Shown one piece after another: positions 55,903-62,085 of a stretch of DNA of 64,000 nt. The notes under the pieces were generated by a model. The model ran no database searches, was not told the origin of the DNA, and saw nothing but the letters and a program-made list of their open reading frames with translations. Source of the stretch: a virus; IMG/VR virus record IMGVR_UViG_3300030060_003348, positions 1 through 64,000 of that record; one strand, given 5' to 3'. Numbering within the stretch: position 1 is the first letter of the stretch; every line of letters starts with the position of its first letter. A program made the translations under genes and the position numbers.

Positions 55903-56196
55903 TTAAAAGGTTTTTACAACCTTTGGACCACTTGCCGCCTCTATTTTTTTAGAGAAATGGTCGATGCTGCCATCGATAGCAGCTTCTGCACCATCTATGG
56001 TCTCTCTTCGTGTTACGTCAACCCAATTATCTTCTGAGTCTAATTGTAAACATTCAGTTTGGTAAAATCCATTAGGCAGCTGAGTTATTCTCCAGTTACT
56101 TTTAGTAGCTAAGTGTTCCCACTGCTCAATAGTTTCTTTACTCGGTTTTTGGTTGCCAGTAGTTAATGTACTGGTCTTGTAGTATAAATAAGTCAT
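55903..56196 (-). CDS. Hypothetical protein, 97 residues
   Basis: MTYLYYKTSTLTTGNQKPSK at the start, then EQWEHLATKSNWRITQLPNG and FYQTECLQLDSEDNW. The spacing of Trp and Cys suggests a small folded domain. It lies upstream of GroEL in the late operon, 34 bases away. No family is recognised. Confidence 0.55.
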   Translation of the reverse strand: MTYLYYKTSTLTTGNQKPSKETIEQWEHLATKSNWRITQLPNGFYQTECLQLDSEDNWVDVTRRETIDGAEAAIDGSIDHFSKKIEAASGPKVVKTF

Positions 56197-56249
56197 TTTG
56201 GTTTATTTTTTGGTTAATATTGACTTGGTCTAGGGTCTTTCCCTATATT

Positions 56250-56441
56250 TTAATATTCTTTAGATTTATCTTTCATTAATAATCCGGTTTTACTAGCTAT
56301 AGCTCCTATTGGGTTTAATGCACCAAGAGCTCCTTTACCTTTAGCTAGATCTCCAAAAAATCCTTTAAATGGACTTTTTCCGCTACCGTATTTTTTCATT
56401 TTCATGTTAAATTTTGATGTTGCTTTTCCTTTTGCTGGCAT
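56250..56441 (-). CDS. Small basic protein, 63 residues
   Basis: MPAKGKATSKFNMKMKKYGS, then GKSPFKGFF and a short Gly/Ala helix. The MKMKKYGSGKSPF block echoes the shared tag of neighbouring genes, here internal. Strongly cationic, so DNA or capsid binding is possible. The preceding gap (56197-56249) is AT-rich with a small five-pair hairpin. Confidence 0.55.
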   Translation of the reverse strand: MPAKGKATSKFNMKMKKYGSGKSPFKGFFGDLAKGKGALGALNPIGAIASKTGLLMKDKSKEY

Positions 56442-56443
56442 AA

Positions 56444-56896
56444 TTATTTCTTTTTAGTTGTTTTTTTCTTTGGCTCGTAACCATCTATTTTCATCATTTT
56501 TTCTTTCTCAGTCATTTTAGCAATATCTTCTTTGCTATAATCAGCGCCTGGATAAGCTGGCACAAAATCTTCTTGTGAAACTTTTTTAGACTTTTTGTCA
56601 GCTGCAGATCCTTTCTTAACTTTTACTGTTGTTTTTTTAGGAGGTACTGGTTTTTTATTTTCTTTAGGTCTACCAGTAACAGCGCCATCTTTAATCATCA
56701 TATCAGCATCTTTTTGGGTAAAGCCCTCTGCTAATAACTCTTCTTTAGTTTTATCTCCTGTTTTTACTTGGAATGGAGATGACGTGGCTCTGCCGTCAGC
56801 TTTACCAGCATAGTCTTTATTATTTTTTATTGCTCCTTTAGCTCCAAAACCACCCATACCTTTGTATAGTGATGGACCTTTCATTTTAAATGCCAT
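56444..56896 (-). CDS. Tag-bearing lysine-rich protein (MAFKMKG)
   Basis: A 150-residue protein starting MAFKMKGPSLYKGMGGFGAK. The core has ELLAEGFTQKDADMMIKDGA, a helical, SAP-like or UBA-like looking piece, flanked by Lys/Pro-rich linkers. The end is a Lys-rich run. A member of the shared-tag family. Function unknown. Confidence 0.6.
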   Translation of the reverse strand: MAFKMKGPSLYKGMGGFGAKGAIKNNKDYAGKADGRATSSPFQVKTGDKTKEELLAEGFTQKDADMMIKDGAVTGRPKENKKPVPPKKTTVKVKKGSAADKKSKKVSQEDFVPAYPGADYSKEDIAKMTEKEKMMKIDGYEPKKKTTKKK

Positions 56897-56907
56897 AGTT
56901 TCTAGTT

Positions 56908-57198
56908 TTATTTTTTACAATATTTTCTTTTTATAGGTGTTTCTAAAACCTCTTTGTCATTAGGAAAATTATATTCTTTTCCAGGTTCCATTATTTTAGT
57001 TTTTCCTGTTGTTAATCCCTCTCCTTTAATTTTACCTTTTTCCAAAGGTTTACCGTCTTCTTCTTTCATACTAATTTTAGTACCATTTTCATCACCAGGT
57101 ATAATTTTATGATCTGATGGTGTGTGTCCTTTTCTATAACCATGAGTTGTTCTCATTAAGTTTTTGTACAAAGAAGGTCCTTTCATTTTGTATGCCAT
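56908..57198 (-). CDS. Tag-bearing small protein (MAYKMKG)
   Basis: A 96-residue protein starting MAYKMKGPSLYKNLMRTTHG, nearly the same first 12 residues as the 56444-56896 protein. The middle is Gly/Lys/Glu-rich and probably unfolded. It is 11 bases from the next gene. Part of the shared-tag family. Confidence 0.6.
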   Translation of the reverse strand: MAYKMKGPSLYKNLMRTTHGYRKGHTPSDHKIIPGDENGTKISMKEEDGKPLEKGKIKGEGLTTGKTKIMEPGKEYNFPNDKEVLETPIKRKYCKK

Positions 57199-57215
57199 AC
57201 TCTTATTATTACGTA

Positions 57216-58301
57216 TTACGCTATATTTTTACTCGGATTAGATTTAACTTTTGTATTCTTATTTTTCTTTGGTTTTCTCGCAGTTACAGTTTTTGTAGAA
57301 TCGTATACTACATTTTTCTTTGTTTTGTTTTTCTTTTTGTTTTCCGCAATTTTGTTAGTTACAACTTTATCTGTCTTCTTAAGTATTTCCTTAGATCCTT
57401 TGTTAACTGCTTTTTTAACAACTTTCTTTCCTACCTCGTTAGCTAATTGCTTACCACCTTGCTTTACAACTTCTTTACCTGCTTTGTAAGCTAGTTTTGT
57501 ACCAGCAACTCCTTGACCAACAACAGGAACCATCATAGCTGCATTAACACCAGCATTGATCATGTGTTCTTTGGCTCCTTCTTCGTCACCTGTCCATTTG
57601 GAATAACCAGCTCTACCTAAAGAAGTAGCCGTGTTTATTCCATCAGCGATTATACCGAACCCAGGAACGGTTCCAGCTGCGGTTAAAGCGGTTTGACCGT
57701 AGTCAAGAGCTTTTTTCCAGTCAAAATGTAAGGGTGAATCGCTATAATTTAGCGGAGTATGTCCATAACCCTTCTTTTTTAACTCTAAATGCTTTTTATA
57801 TGTATTAGCTTTTATAGCGCTTTTACCTTTATACATCATGTGTGGCTCAAATTTCTTTTTAGATAGTAAAGGTGGCTTTTTTTCTAATTTTGTACCTTGT
57901 TTTTTCAGCTCTGTTTGTTCTTTTGTTAAAACAGTAGGTCTTTTCGACGCTTTGTTATTTTTTCTTGCTTTTTGTGTTTTTGCTATACGTCCACTAGCAT
58001 CGGGATCGTTAGTGGTTTTAGTTGGACCATCACCAACTGGGTTTTCATAAGCGTTATACTTGGCTTTTGTCACAGTTTTTCCACCTATCTTGTACCAATA
58101 TGGCTCAATTTTTTGCTCTAAAGGGGTTTTTTTATTTTTTTTAGTCTTAGGAACAGGTTTTCCTTGTTTTTTCCAGATTTCTTGCCCTTTTTTGTCTAAA
58201 TCTTCATACCTAACAACGTCTTCTTTTTGTTTTTTTAAGAACTCGATGTCTTTTGAGGTGTAACCTGCTGGATATGTTTTTTGTTTTAATGCGCTTTTCA
58301 T
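57216..58301 (-). CDS. Basic protein with a glycine-rich hydrophobic segment
   Basis: A 361-residue protein. The first 180 residues are Lys-rich and polar. Residues about 190-270 hold LTAAGTVPGFGIIADGINTA, then AMMVPVVGQGVAGTKLAYKA, a Gly/Ala/Val-rich, amphipathic to membrane-inserting stretch. It is similar in style to the segments that precede toxin domains in polymorphic toxins. The last 90 residues are again very basic. It may insert in membranes or bind DNA on entry. SPLHFDW near 188 recalls the SPxxQK part of the shared tag. Confidence 0.6.
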   Translation of the reverse strand: MKSALKQKTYPAGYTSKDIEFLKKQKEDVVRYEDLDKKGQEIWKKQGKPVPKTKKNKKTPLEQKIEPYWYKIGGKTVTKAKYNAYENPVGDGPTKTTNDPDASGRIAKTQKARKNNKASKRPTVLTKEQTELKKQGTKLEKKPPLLSKKKFEPHMMYKGKSAIKANTYKKHLELKKKGYGHTPLNYSDSPLHFDWKKALDYGQTALTAAGTVPGFGIIADGINTATSLGRAGYSKWTGDEEGAKEHMINAGVNAAMMVPVVGQGVAGTKLAYKAGKEVVKQGGKQLANEVGKKVVKKAVNKGSKEILKKTDKVVTNKIAENKKKNKTKKNVVYDSTKTVTARKPKKNKNTKVKSNPSKNIA

Positions 58302-58302
58302 G

Positions 58303-58875
58303 TTACCTTAATTTATTATATCCTCCGGTTACTAAATTCTTCACTCTTCTAGACTTTGGACGTTTTGTAAATACTTTTTTTACTTTATTTTTAGTAGTTT
58401 TTATAGCGTCACTAACTTTTTTCTTAGTTCTTCTAACAGATCTCTTTATTTTATTCTTAGGTTTGTTTTTTTCTTCTGTACGCTTCTTTATTTCTTCCTT
58501 TTTCTTTTTAACCTCTTCTCTTTTCTTAACTTCAGCTAAAGCATCTTCATCTAAACTTACCTCAGGAGCTGTATACTCCGGCATTTTAACCTTTTTTAGC
58601 TTTCTAGGTAATCGTTTTCCTCCTCTTATCTTTTTAACCTTCTTCATCTTCATTTTTTTAGGCTGATATGTCTCACCAACCTTTTCACCGTCAGCGTACC
58701 TAGTTGTTATAGTAGCTCCGTCTGCTCTTTTAACAACAACGTTCTGTATTTTTTTACCAGTATCAGGATCAGTACCTACATTTTTAATAGGTTTAACTCT
58801 AGATATACCATCGCTGTTCTGTATTTTTCTGTCCTTACGCCTTTTTTGATATAAAGCTGTTTTAGTTTTAGCCAT
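58303..58875 (-). CDS. Very basic protein, 190 residues
   Basis: A Lys/Arg-rich protein that begins MAKTKTALYQKRRKDRKIQN and has a small folded-looking unit with NVVVKRADGATITTRYADGE. A long Lys/Glu helical run follows. An in-frame upstream start at 58932 would overlap the previous gene and is rejected. Its charge would suit DNA binding or condensation in the head. No family is known to me. Confidence 0.6.
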   Translation of the reverse strand: MAKTKTALYQKRRKDRKIQNSDGISRVKPIKNVGTDPDTGKKIQNVVVKRADGATITTRYADGEKVGETYQPKKMKMKKVKKIRGGKRLPRKLKKVKMPEYTAPEVSLDEDALAEVKKREEVKKKKEEIKKRTEEKNKPKNKIKRSVRRTKKKVSDAIKTTKNKVKKVFTKRPKSRRVKNLVTGGYNKLR

Positions 58876-58876
58876 G

Positions 58877-59341
58877 TTATTTTTTATTTTCTTTGTATTT
58901 ACCTCTTTTGTGAAATTTATCAGCTTTATCATTTGCTGCGTCTTGCATTTTCTTTCTTTCTTCTGGAGTTGCGTTGTCGTACTTTTTCTTTTTAGCGTCT
59001 ACCTTTTTTTGAAAGTCAGATTTTTTAGCGTTTGGGTTTGTCCATGTATCACCTTTCTTTAAACCATGTACTTTATTTTTAGACCCGTCTTTCATTACTT
59101 TTTTATTACTACCAGAACCTACGCCAGCTTCGTCTTCTTTCTTTTCTTGCTCGTTTGCTTTCTTATTTCGTAAATATTCTTCGTAAAGTCTTTTGTCAGT
59201 CTCATACTCAGCTGCAGCATCGTTCATTTGACCATGTGCAGTAGTTGTAGATTTTTTAGGTTTAGGTACAACCTCTTGTTTTTTCTTTTGTTTGAATGGA
59301 GAAGATCCATAGAATGAGGATCCTTTTAGTTTGAAAGCCAT
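58877..59341 (-). CDS. Tag-bearing lysine-rich protein (MAFKLKG), first late gene
   Basis: A 154-residue protein, MAFKLKGSSFYGSSPFKQKK followed by a Lys/Glu/Asn-rich chain. It has the full bipartite tag. The ATG at 59341 is preferred to one at 59380, whose extra residues are unrelated. It is the first gene of the minus-strand late block, about 200 bases after a copy of the repeated promoter element. Confidence 0.62.
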   Translation of the reverse strand: MAFKLKGSSFYGSSPFKQKKKQEVVPKPKKSTTTAHGQMNDAAAEYETDKRLYEEYLRNKKANEQEKKEDEAGVGSGSNKKVMKDGSKNKVHGLKKGDTWTNPNAKKSDFQKKVDAKKKKYDNATPEERKKMQDAANDKADKFHKRGKYKENKK

Positions 59342-59473
59342 AGCTATTATTTTTATTAGTATACTAATTCTTATTATCACTCATAAAATAGTGTTTTTAC
59401 AAAGTGTGACACTAGCTAGTTACTATATTCCTATTAATAGGCTAATGTCATAAAAAAAGTTATCGTAAATATT

Positions 59474-59552
59474 GGGGTACAGTGTTGCTCCTCCCCTACA
59501 CCACTGCCCACCCCTGGTAAAACGCATATTTTTTGGCCCACCCGGGCGTTTT
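59474..59552 (-). other. GC-rich structured leader of the late block
   Basis: The 220-base gap between the first late gene (59341) and the minus-strand promoter (59559) has a GC-rich, hairpin-forming part. GGGGT..CAGTG (59474-59484) can pair with CACTG..ACCCC (59502-59514). GCCC-ACCC-GGGC lies inside a stem of AAAACGC and GCGTTTT near 59520-59552. It would be in the 5' leader of the late transcript. It could attenuate, stabilise or recruit, or could hold a replication or packaging site. Confidence 0.5.
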
Positions 59553-59558
59553 GTATTA

Positions 59559-59581
59559 GTATTATCACATTTTTTTCGTAT
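59559..59581 (-). promoter_or_regulatory. Repeated promoter element, minus strand copy
   Basis: On the minus strand it reads ATACGA (59581-59576), nine bases, GATAATA (59566-59560). It is the only copy I found facing the late block and keeps the exact nine-base spacer of the seven plus-strand copies. It therefore probably starts the long late transcript. Confidence 0.7.
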
Positions 59582-59610
59582 TAGTTTTGTATTTAATTTT
59601 TACAATGTAG

Positions 59611-59632
59611 ATACGACTTACAATTGATAATA
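59611..59632 (+). promoter_or_regulatory. Repeated promoter element, copy 1
   Basis: ATACGA (59611-59616), nine bases, GATAATA (59626-59632). It lies 31 bases before the ATG at 59664 and is divergent to the minus-strand copy at 59559-59581, with 29 bases between them. Confidence 0.7.
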
Positions 59633-59663
59633 TTAATGTAAATAAACTCAAAAGATATTTAAC

Positions 59664-59735
59664 ATGAAACTCAAAATTGATAACTACATTGCAGAAATAA
59701 TTATAATAATATTAATAATAATAATTGCAAGTTAA
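59664..59735 (+). CDS. Possible 23-residue membrane peptide
   Basis: MKLKIDNYIAE followed by an almost pure Ile/Leu helix and a short end. It begins 31 bases after promoter copy 1 and ends inside promoter copy 2, the same layout as other mini-genes here. Small single-span peptides can act on membrane proteins or lysis timing. Support is position and composition only. Confidence 0.4.
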   Translation: MKLKIDNYIAEIIIIILIIIIAS

Positions 59736-59760
59736 ATACGACTCAATAATGATAATATAA
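59736..59760 (+). promoter_or_regulatory. Repeated promoter element, copy 2
   Basis: ATACGA (59736-59741), nine bases, GATAATATAA (59751-59760). It overlaps the stop codon of the 59664-59735 frame and precedes the frame that starts at 59784. Confidence 0.75.
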
Positions 59761-59783
59761 ATGTAAATAAAATAAATAAAGTT

Positions 59784-59882
59784 ATGCGCACAGTGAAGTC
59801 GCGGGCAATAGCACCAACTAACAATATAAGTAATAAACAATGTGTATACTTTTACAAACAAAATACGAGATATAAAAGATAA
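59784..59882 (+). CDS. Small basic protein, 32 residues
   Basis: MRTVKSRAIAPTNNISNKQC and onward, cationic, ending in RYKR. It starts 23 bases after promoter copy 2. Its TAA stop (59880-59882) is made by the GATAATA of promoter copy 3. Function unknown. The frame is short, so the evidence is its placement between two promoter copies. Confidence 0.4.
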   Translation: MRTVKSRAIAPTNNISNKQCVYFYKQNTRYKR

Positions 59883-59887
59883 TATAA
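59863..59887 (+). promoter_or_regulatory. Repeated promoter element, copy 3
   Basis: ATACGA (59863-59868), nine bases, GATAATATAA (59878-59887). It lies 36 bases before the ATG at 59924 and overlaps the end of the 59784-59882 frame. Confidence 0.75.
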
Positions 59888-59923
59888 ATAACTAAAATAA
59901 ATAACTAATTAAAAATTGAAATT

Positions 59924-60145
59924 ATGAAATTAAATTCTAAAAGATTTGTGATAAGAAAGTCACTAGTAGGTAAAAATGCAGTAGTAACAGTAAACTTCAA
60001 AAATGGTAAAACTGCAAAGTATAATCATGACAAAGTATATGAAATTATGAAGTCAAAATTGGAAACTTTACCATGTTGGACAAAGTATAAAAGTTATACT
60101 GCAAGTAATAACGTGCCAGTAGTAGCCAGAGAAGCTTGCGAGTAG
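59924..60145 (+). CDS. Small basic protein, 73 residues
   Basis: MKLNSKRFVIRKSLVGKNAV, then VTVNFKNGKTAKYNHDKVYE. It is basic with strand-like segments followed by a helix, so it may be a small nucleic-acid or protein binder. It begins behind promoter copy 3. No family is recognised. Confidence 0.6.
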   Translation: MKLNSKRFVIRKSLVGKNAVVTVNFKNGKTAKYNHDKVYEIMKSKLETLPCWTKYKSYTASNNVPVVAREACE

Positions 60146-60333
60146 TACCAAAATTTGCTCGATAAATACCGCTCGTGAAGTGCTGATTAGCGAGTGGTGG
60201 GCAGAGACGTAGTTGAGTAACATTTAGCGTCTTATAAACAATGCGAATGACAACAGTGTGAATGGTTAATAGTAGTTCGATTCTGCTCCACACTACAATT
60301 AAAATAAATGTTTAACTTATAAAATATATAACT
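60146..60333 (+). other. Gene-free stretch with a tRNA T-arm-like hairpin
   Basis: About 190 bases with no convincing frame, higher in GC than its surroundings. It contains a 7-pair stem CCGCTCG/CGAGTGG (about 60169-60198) and, at 60255-60294, AGTGTG...CACACT closing over AGTAG-TTCGATT-CTGCT. The loop TTCGATT with a five-pair stem matches the T arm of tRNA. A full cloverleaf could not be drawn. Confidence 0.45.
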
Positions 60334-60501
60334 ATGAAAGTAACTTGTAAAAAAACTGGAAAAGATATGACTAGTAAAGTAATTAAAGCTTTAGAAAAAT
60401 CAATAACAAAAGGTAAATACACTATCAAAACTGTGTATTCAAGTGACCCGCACTTAAATGATAATATGTGTGAAAGCTTTTATAAAAATTCTAACAAATG
60501 A
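60334..60501 (+). CDS. Small hypothetical protein, 55 residues
   Basis: MKVTCKKTGKDMTSKVIKAL, then KSITKGKYTIKTVYSSDPHL and a C-terminal Cys. A compact alpha/beta look. Its stop overlaps the start of the next gene (ATGA at 60498-60501), which supports both. The leader is AT-rich. Function unknown. Confidence 0.6.
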   Translation: MKVTCKKTGKDMTSKVIKALEKSITKGKYTIKTVYSSDPHLNDNMCESFYKNSNK

Positions 60502-60629
60502 GAATAATAATAAGAAAAGTAGCGGGAGTGTGGATAGTTCAGTGTAGTGAATCACAACAAATATACTTCACGCATAAAAATATAATGAAGTGTTTTCAAT
60601 ACAAATTAAATACGAAATTAGTAAGATAA
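60498..60629 (+). CDS. Small hypothetical protein, 43 residues
   Basis: MRIIIRKVAGVWIVQCSESQ, then QIYFTHKNIMKCFQYKLNTK. Strand-rich, basic, with two Cys. It starts in an ATGA overlap with the upstream gene, and its TAA stop lies within promoter copy 4 (GATAATA). Both facts favour a genuine gene. Confidence 0.55.
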   Translation: MRIIIRKVAGVWIVQCSESQQIYFTHKNIMKCFQYKLNTKLVR

Positions 60630-60634
60630 TATAA
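60610..60634 (+). promoter_or_regulatory. Repeated promoter element, copy 4
   Basis: ATACGA (60610-60615), nine bases, GATAATATAA (60625-60634), only 13 bases before the ATG at 60648. Confidence 0.75.
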
Positions 60635-60647
60635 TAAATTAAATAAT

Positions 60648-60899
60648 ATGTCAAAAAGAAATTACAAACTAACTATAGTTGATTATGGCTACAAGGTTGA
60701 AGCGTGGGATAGATATGGTAAATACGTATGTGTATACGAGAAAACTCGTGAAGATGCTAGTAAGTTTATACTCGACTGGTGGGAAAAAGCAGATGAGAAT
60801 AAGAAATCAGATGAGTTAATGGCAAAAGCTATTATGCAGTGTATACAAATAGACAAAGAAAATGGCATAGTGTCAGGCAATAGAGATGGATTAGATTAA
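60648..60899 (+). CDS. Hypothetical protein, 83 residues
   Basis: MSKRNYKLTIVDYGYKVEAW, then DRYGKYVCVYEKTREDASKF and a long C-terminal helix. It looks like a small alpha/beta protein with beta strands first. It follows promoter copy 4 directly. No family is recognised. Confidence 0.65.
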   Translation: MSKRNYKLTIVDYGYKVEAWDRYGKYVCVYEKTREDASKFILDWWEKADENKKSDELMAKAIMQCIQIDKENGIVSGNRDGLD

Positions 60900-60909
60900 A
60901 ATAAATAAT

Positions 60910-61248
60910 ATGAAGAAAGTAAAACTATGTGTAGCAGCACTTCTGCTAGGTGGGTTTAGTTATGGCCAAAGCACCTCAAATACTACAAATAATAACTACA
61001 TGTATAGCAATTTATACGAAGAAACTAACGAGCAGTTTAAAGCTGTAGAGTTTATGGTTGAAGATGTGATCGACGCTATTCGGATGGATATGTTCTATGG
61101 TCACTTAGAAAGACAACGTGGCGAATATTATATCAAAATGATATTAAGTGTTAAGTCAACTAATAGAGACATAATGGCGAATGTATTTACTCACAGAAGC
61201 AAAACATTAGGTGAAATGCAACTAATGCTAGACAAGAAATTGAAGTGA
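60910..61248 (+). CDS. Exported hypothetical protein with signal peptide
   Basis: A 112-residue protein with MKKVKLCVAALLLGGFSYGQ, a flavobacterial signal peptide ending in YGQ. The mature part is helical and charged (AVEFMVEDVIDAIRMDMFYG). No anchor is seen, so it is probably periplasmic. It would be one of several envelope-targeted products in this genome. The stop overlaps the next start (GTGA). Confidence 0.65.
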   Translation: MKKVKLCVAALLLGGFSYGQSTSNTTNNNYMYSNLYEETNEQFKAVEFMVEDVIDAIRMDMFYGHLERQRGEYYIKMILSVKSTNRDIMANVFTHRSKTLGEMQLMLDKKLK

Positions 61249-61391
61249 AACTAACAAACAAACATAAAAGAGGAGTCAAAAGGCGAGTAGATCTCGAGCA
61301 AGGTGTGAGACCACCAGGCTCCTCTGTGTTTGTTAACAAAAAGAAATATACAAGAAAACACAAACATAAAGAATTATGGAGAAAAGAGTAA
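61245..61391 (+). CDS. Small basic protein, 48 residues, GTG start
   Basis: A GTG at 61245 overlaps the stop of the exported protein (GTGA). The product is MKLTNKHKRGVKRRVDLEQG, then VRPPGSSVFVNKKKYTRKHK and a short end. The composition is clearly protein-like and cationic. The same DNA can form an inverted repeat (61257-61334), noted separately. Confidence 0.55.
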   Translation: MKLTNKHKRGVKRRVDLEQGVRPPGSSVFVNKKKYTRKHKHKELWRKE

Positions 61392-61393
61392 CA

Positions 61394-61594
61394 ATGAAGT
61401 ATATAACTGTACTAGATTTTGAAATAGGTCAAGTATTCCAGTATAATATAGAAGGAAGAGTAACAATATTAAAAGGTAGCACTGTTTGGTATCCAGAATC
61501 AGAGTCGTGTGAAGAGTTTTTAAGCGGAGTTGGTCATAATTTAAGCAATTGTGAGTGGATGGTGCATAGTGATAATGAAATAATTACAAAATAA
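61394..61594 (+). CDS. Hypothetical protein, 66 residues
   Basis: MKYITVLDFEIGQVFQYNIE, then GRVTILKGSTVWYPESESCE and FLSGVGHNLSNCEWMVHSD. The ATG at 61394 is three bases after the preceding stop and is preferred to one at 61376, which lies within the upstream gene. It has the look of a small beta domain. No family is recognised. Confidence 0.6.
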   Translation: MKYITVLDFEIGQVFQYNIEGRVTILKGSTVWYPESESCEEFLSGVGHNLSNCEWMVHSDNEIITK

Positions 61595-61619
61595 ATACGA
61601 TTACTATTGGATAATATAT
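61595..61619 (+). promoter_or_regulatory. Repeated promoter element, copy 5
   Basis: ATACGA (61595-61600), nine bases, GATAATATAT (61610-61619). It is 13 bases from the ATG at 61633 and directly follows the stop codon of the preceding gene (61592-61594). Confidence 0.75.
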
Positions 61620-61632
61620 ACAAATAACGAAT

Positions 61633-61845
61633 ATGAATTGTGTAAAATGTAAAAATATAATACCTAGCGGCCGAGTTCAACTTGGTTACAAAGTGTGCGT
61701 AGACTGCTCCACGACCGAGCGATACGGTTGCGCACCACTAATCAACCACAAGACCGGTAATTCCATACAGATTATGTCAAGCAGTGACGCTGCACGCATA
61801 GCTAAGTTGACTCGTCGCAAAGGTTATGGTACAATGTTGGGATAA
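61633..61845 (+). CDS. Small zinc-ribbon-like protein, 70 residues
   Basis: MNCVKCKNIIPSGRVQLGYK, then VCVDCSTTERYGCAPLINHK. Two CxxC pairs (C3-C6 and C22-C25) separated by 15 residues form a zinc ribbon or DksA/TraR-like finger. The C-terminal half is basic (ARIAKLTRRKGYG). It may bind nucleic acid or RNA polymerase. Its GC content is higher than that of its neighbours. Confidence 0.65.
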   Translation: MNCVKCKNIIPSGRVQLGYKVCVDCSTTERYGCAPLINHKTGNSIQIMSSSDAARIAKLTRRKGYGTMLG

Positions 61846-61856
61846 TTACAATATAA

Positions 61857-61882
61857 ATACGAACATAGTAGGATAATATAAA
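61857..61882 (+). promoter_or_regulatory. Repeated promoter element, copy 6
   Basis: ATACGA (61857-61862), nine bases, GATAATATAAA (61872-61882). The ATG at 61900 is 17 bases on. Confidence 0.75.
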
Positions 61883-61899
61883 CAAATAAATAAATAAAT

Positions 61900-62085
61900 A
61901 TGCAGAAAATTAAACACTTAAGAAATGACTATGTGCAACTCGGCAACTTAATCTACAAACCATACACTGTATGTGATTTACCTGCCAACTTCGGTTGTAT
62001 AGAGTTTCAAGAAAAAGAAGGAATTAGCGAATGGTTTAACTACAGAGGATATACTTATCTCTTTGACAAAGTAGCAAAAATATGA
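61900..62085 (+). CDS. Hypothetical protein, 61 residues
   Basis: MQKIKHLRNDYVQLGNLIYK, then PYTVCDLPANFGCIEFQEKE and WFNYRGYTYLFDKVAKI. It looks like a small beta-rich protein. The stop overlaps the next start (ATGA at 62082-62085). It follows promoter copy 6. Confidence 0.6.
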   Translation: MQKIKHLRNDYVQLGNLIYKPYTVCDLPANFGCIEFQEKEGISEWFNYRGYTYLFDKVAKI

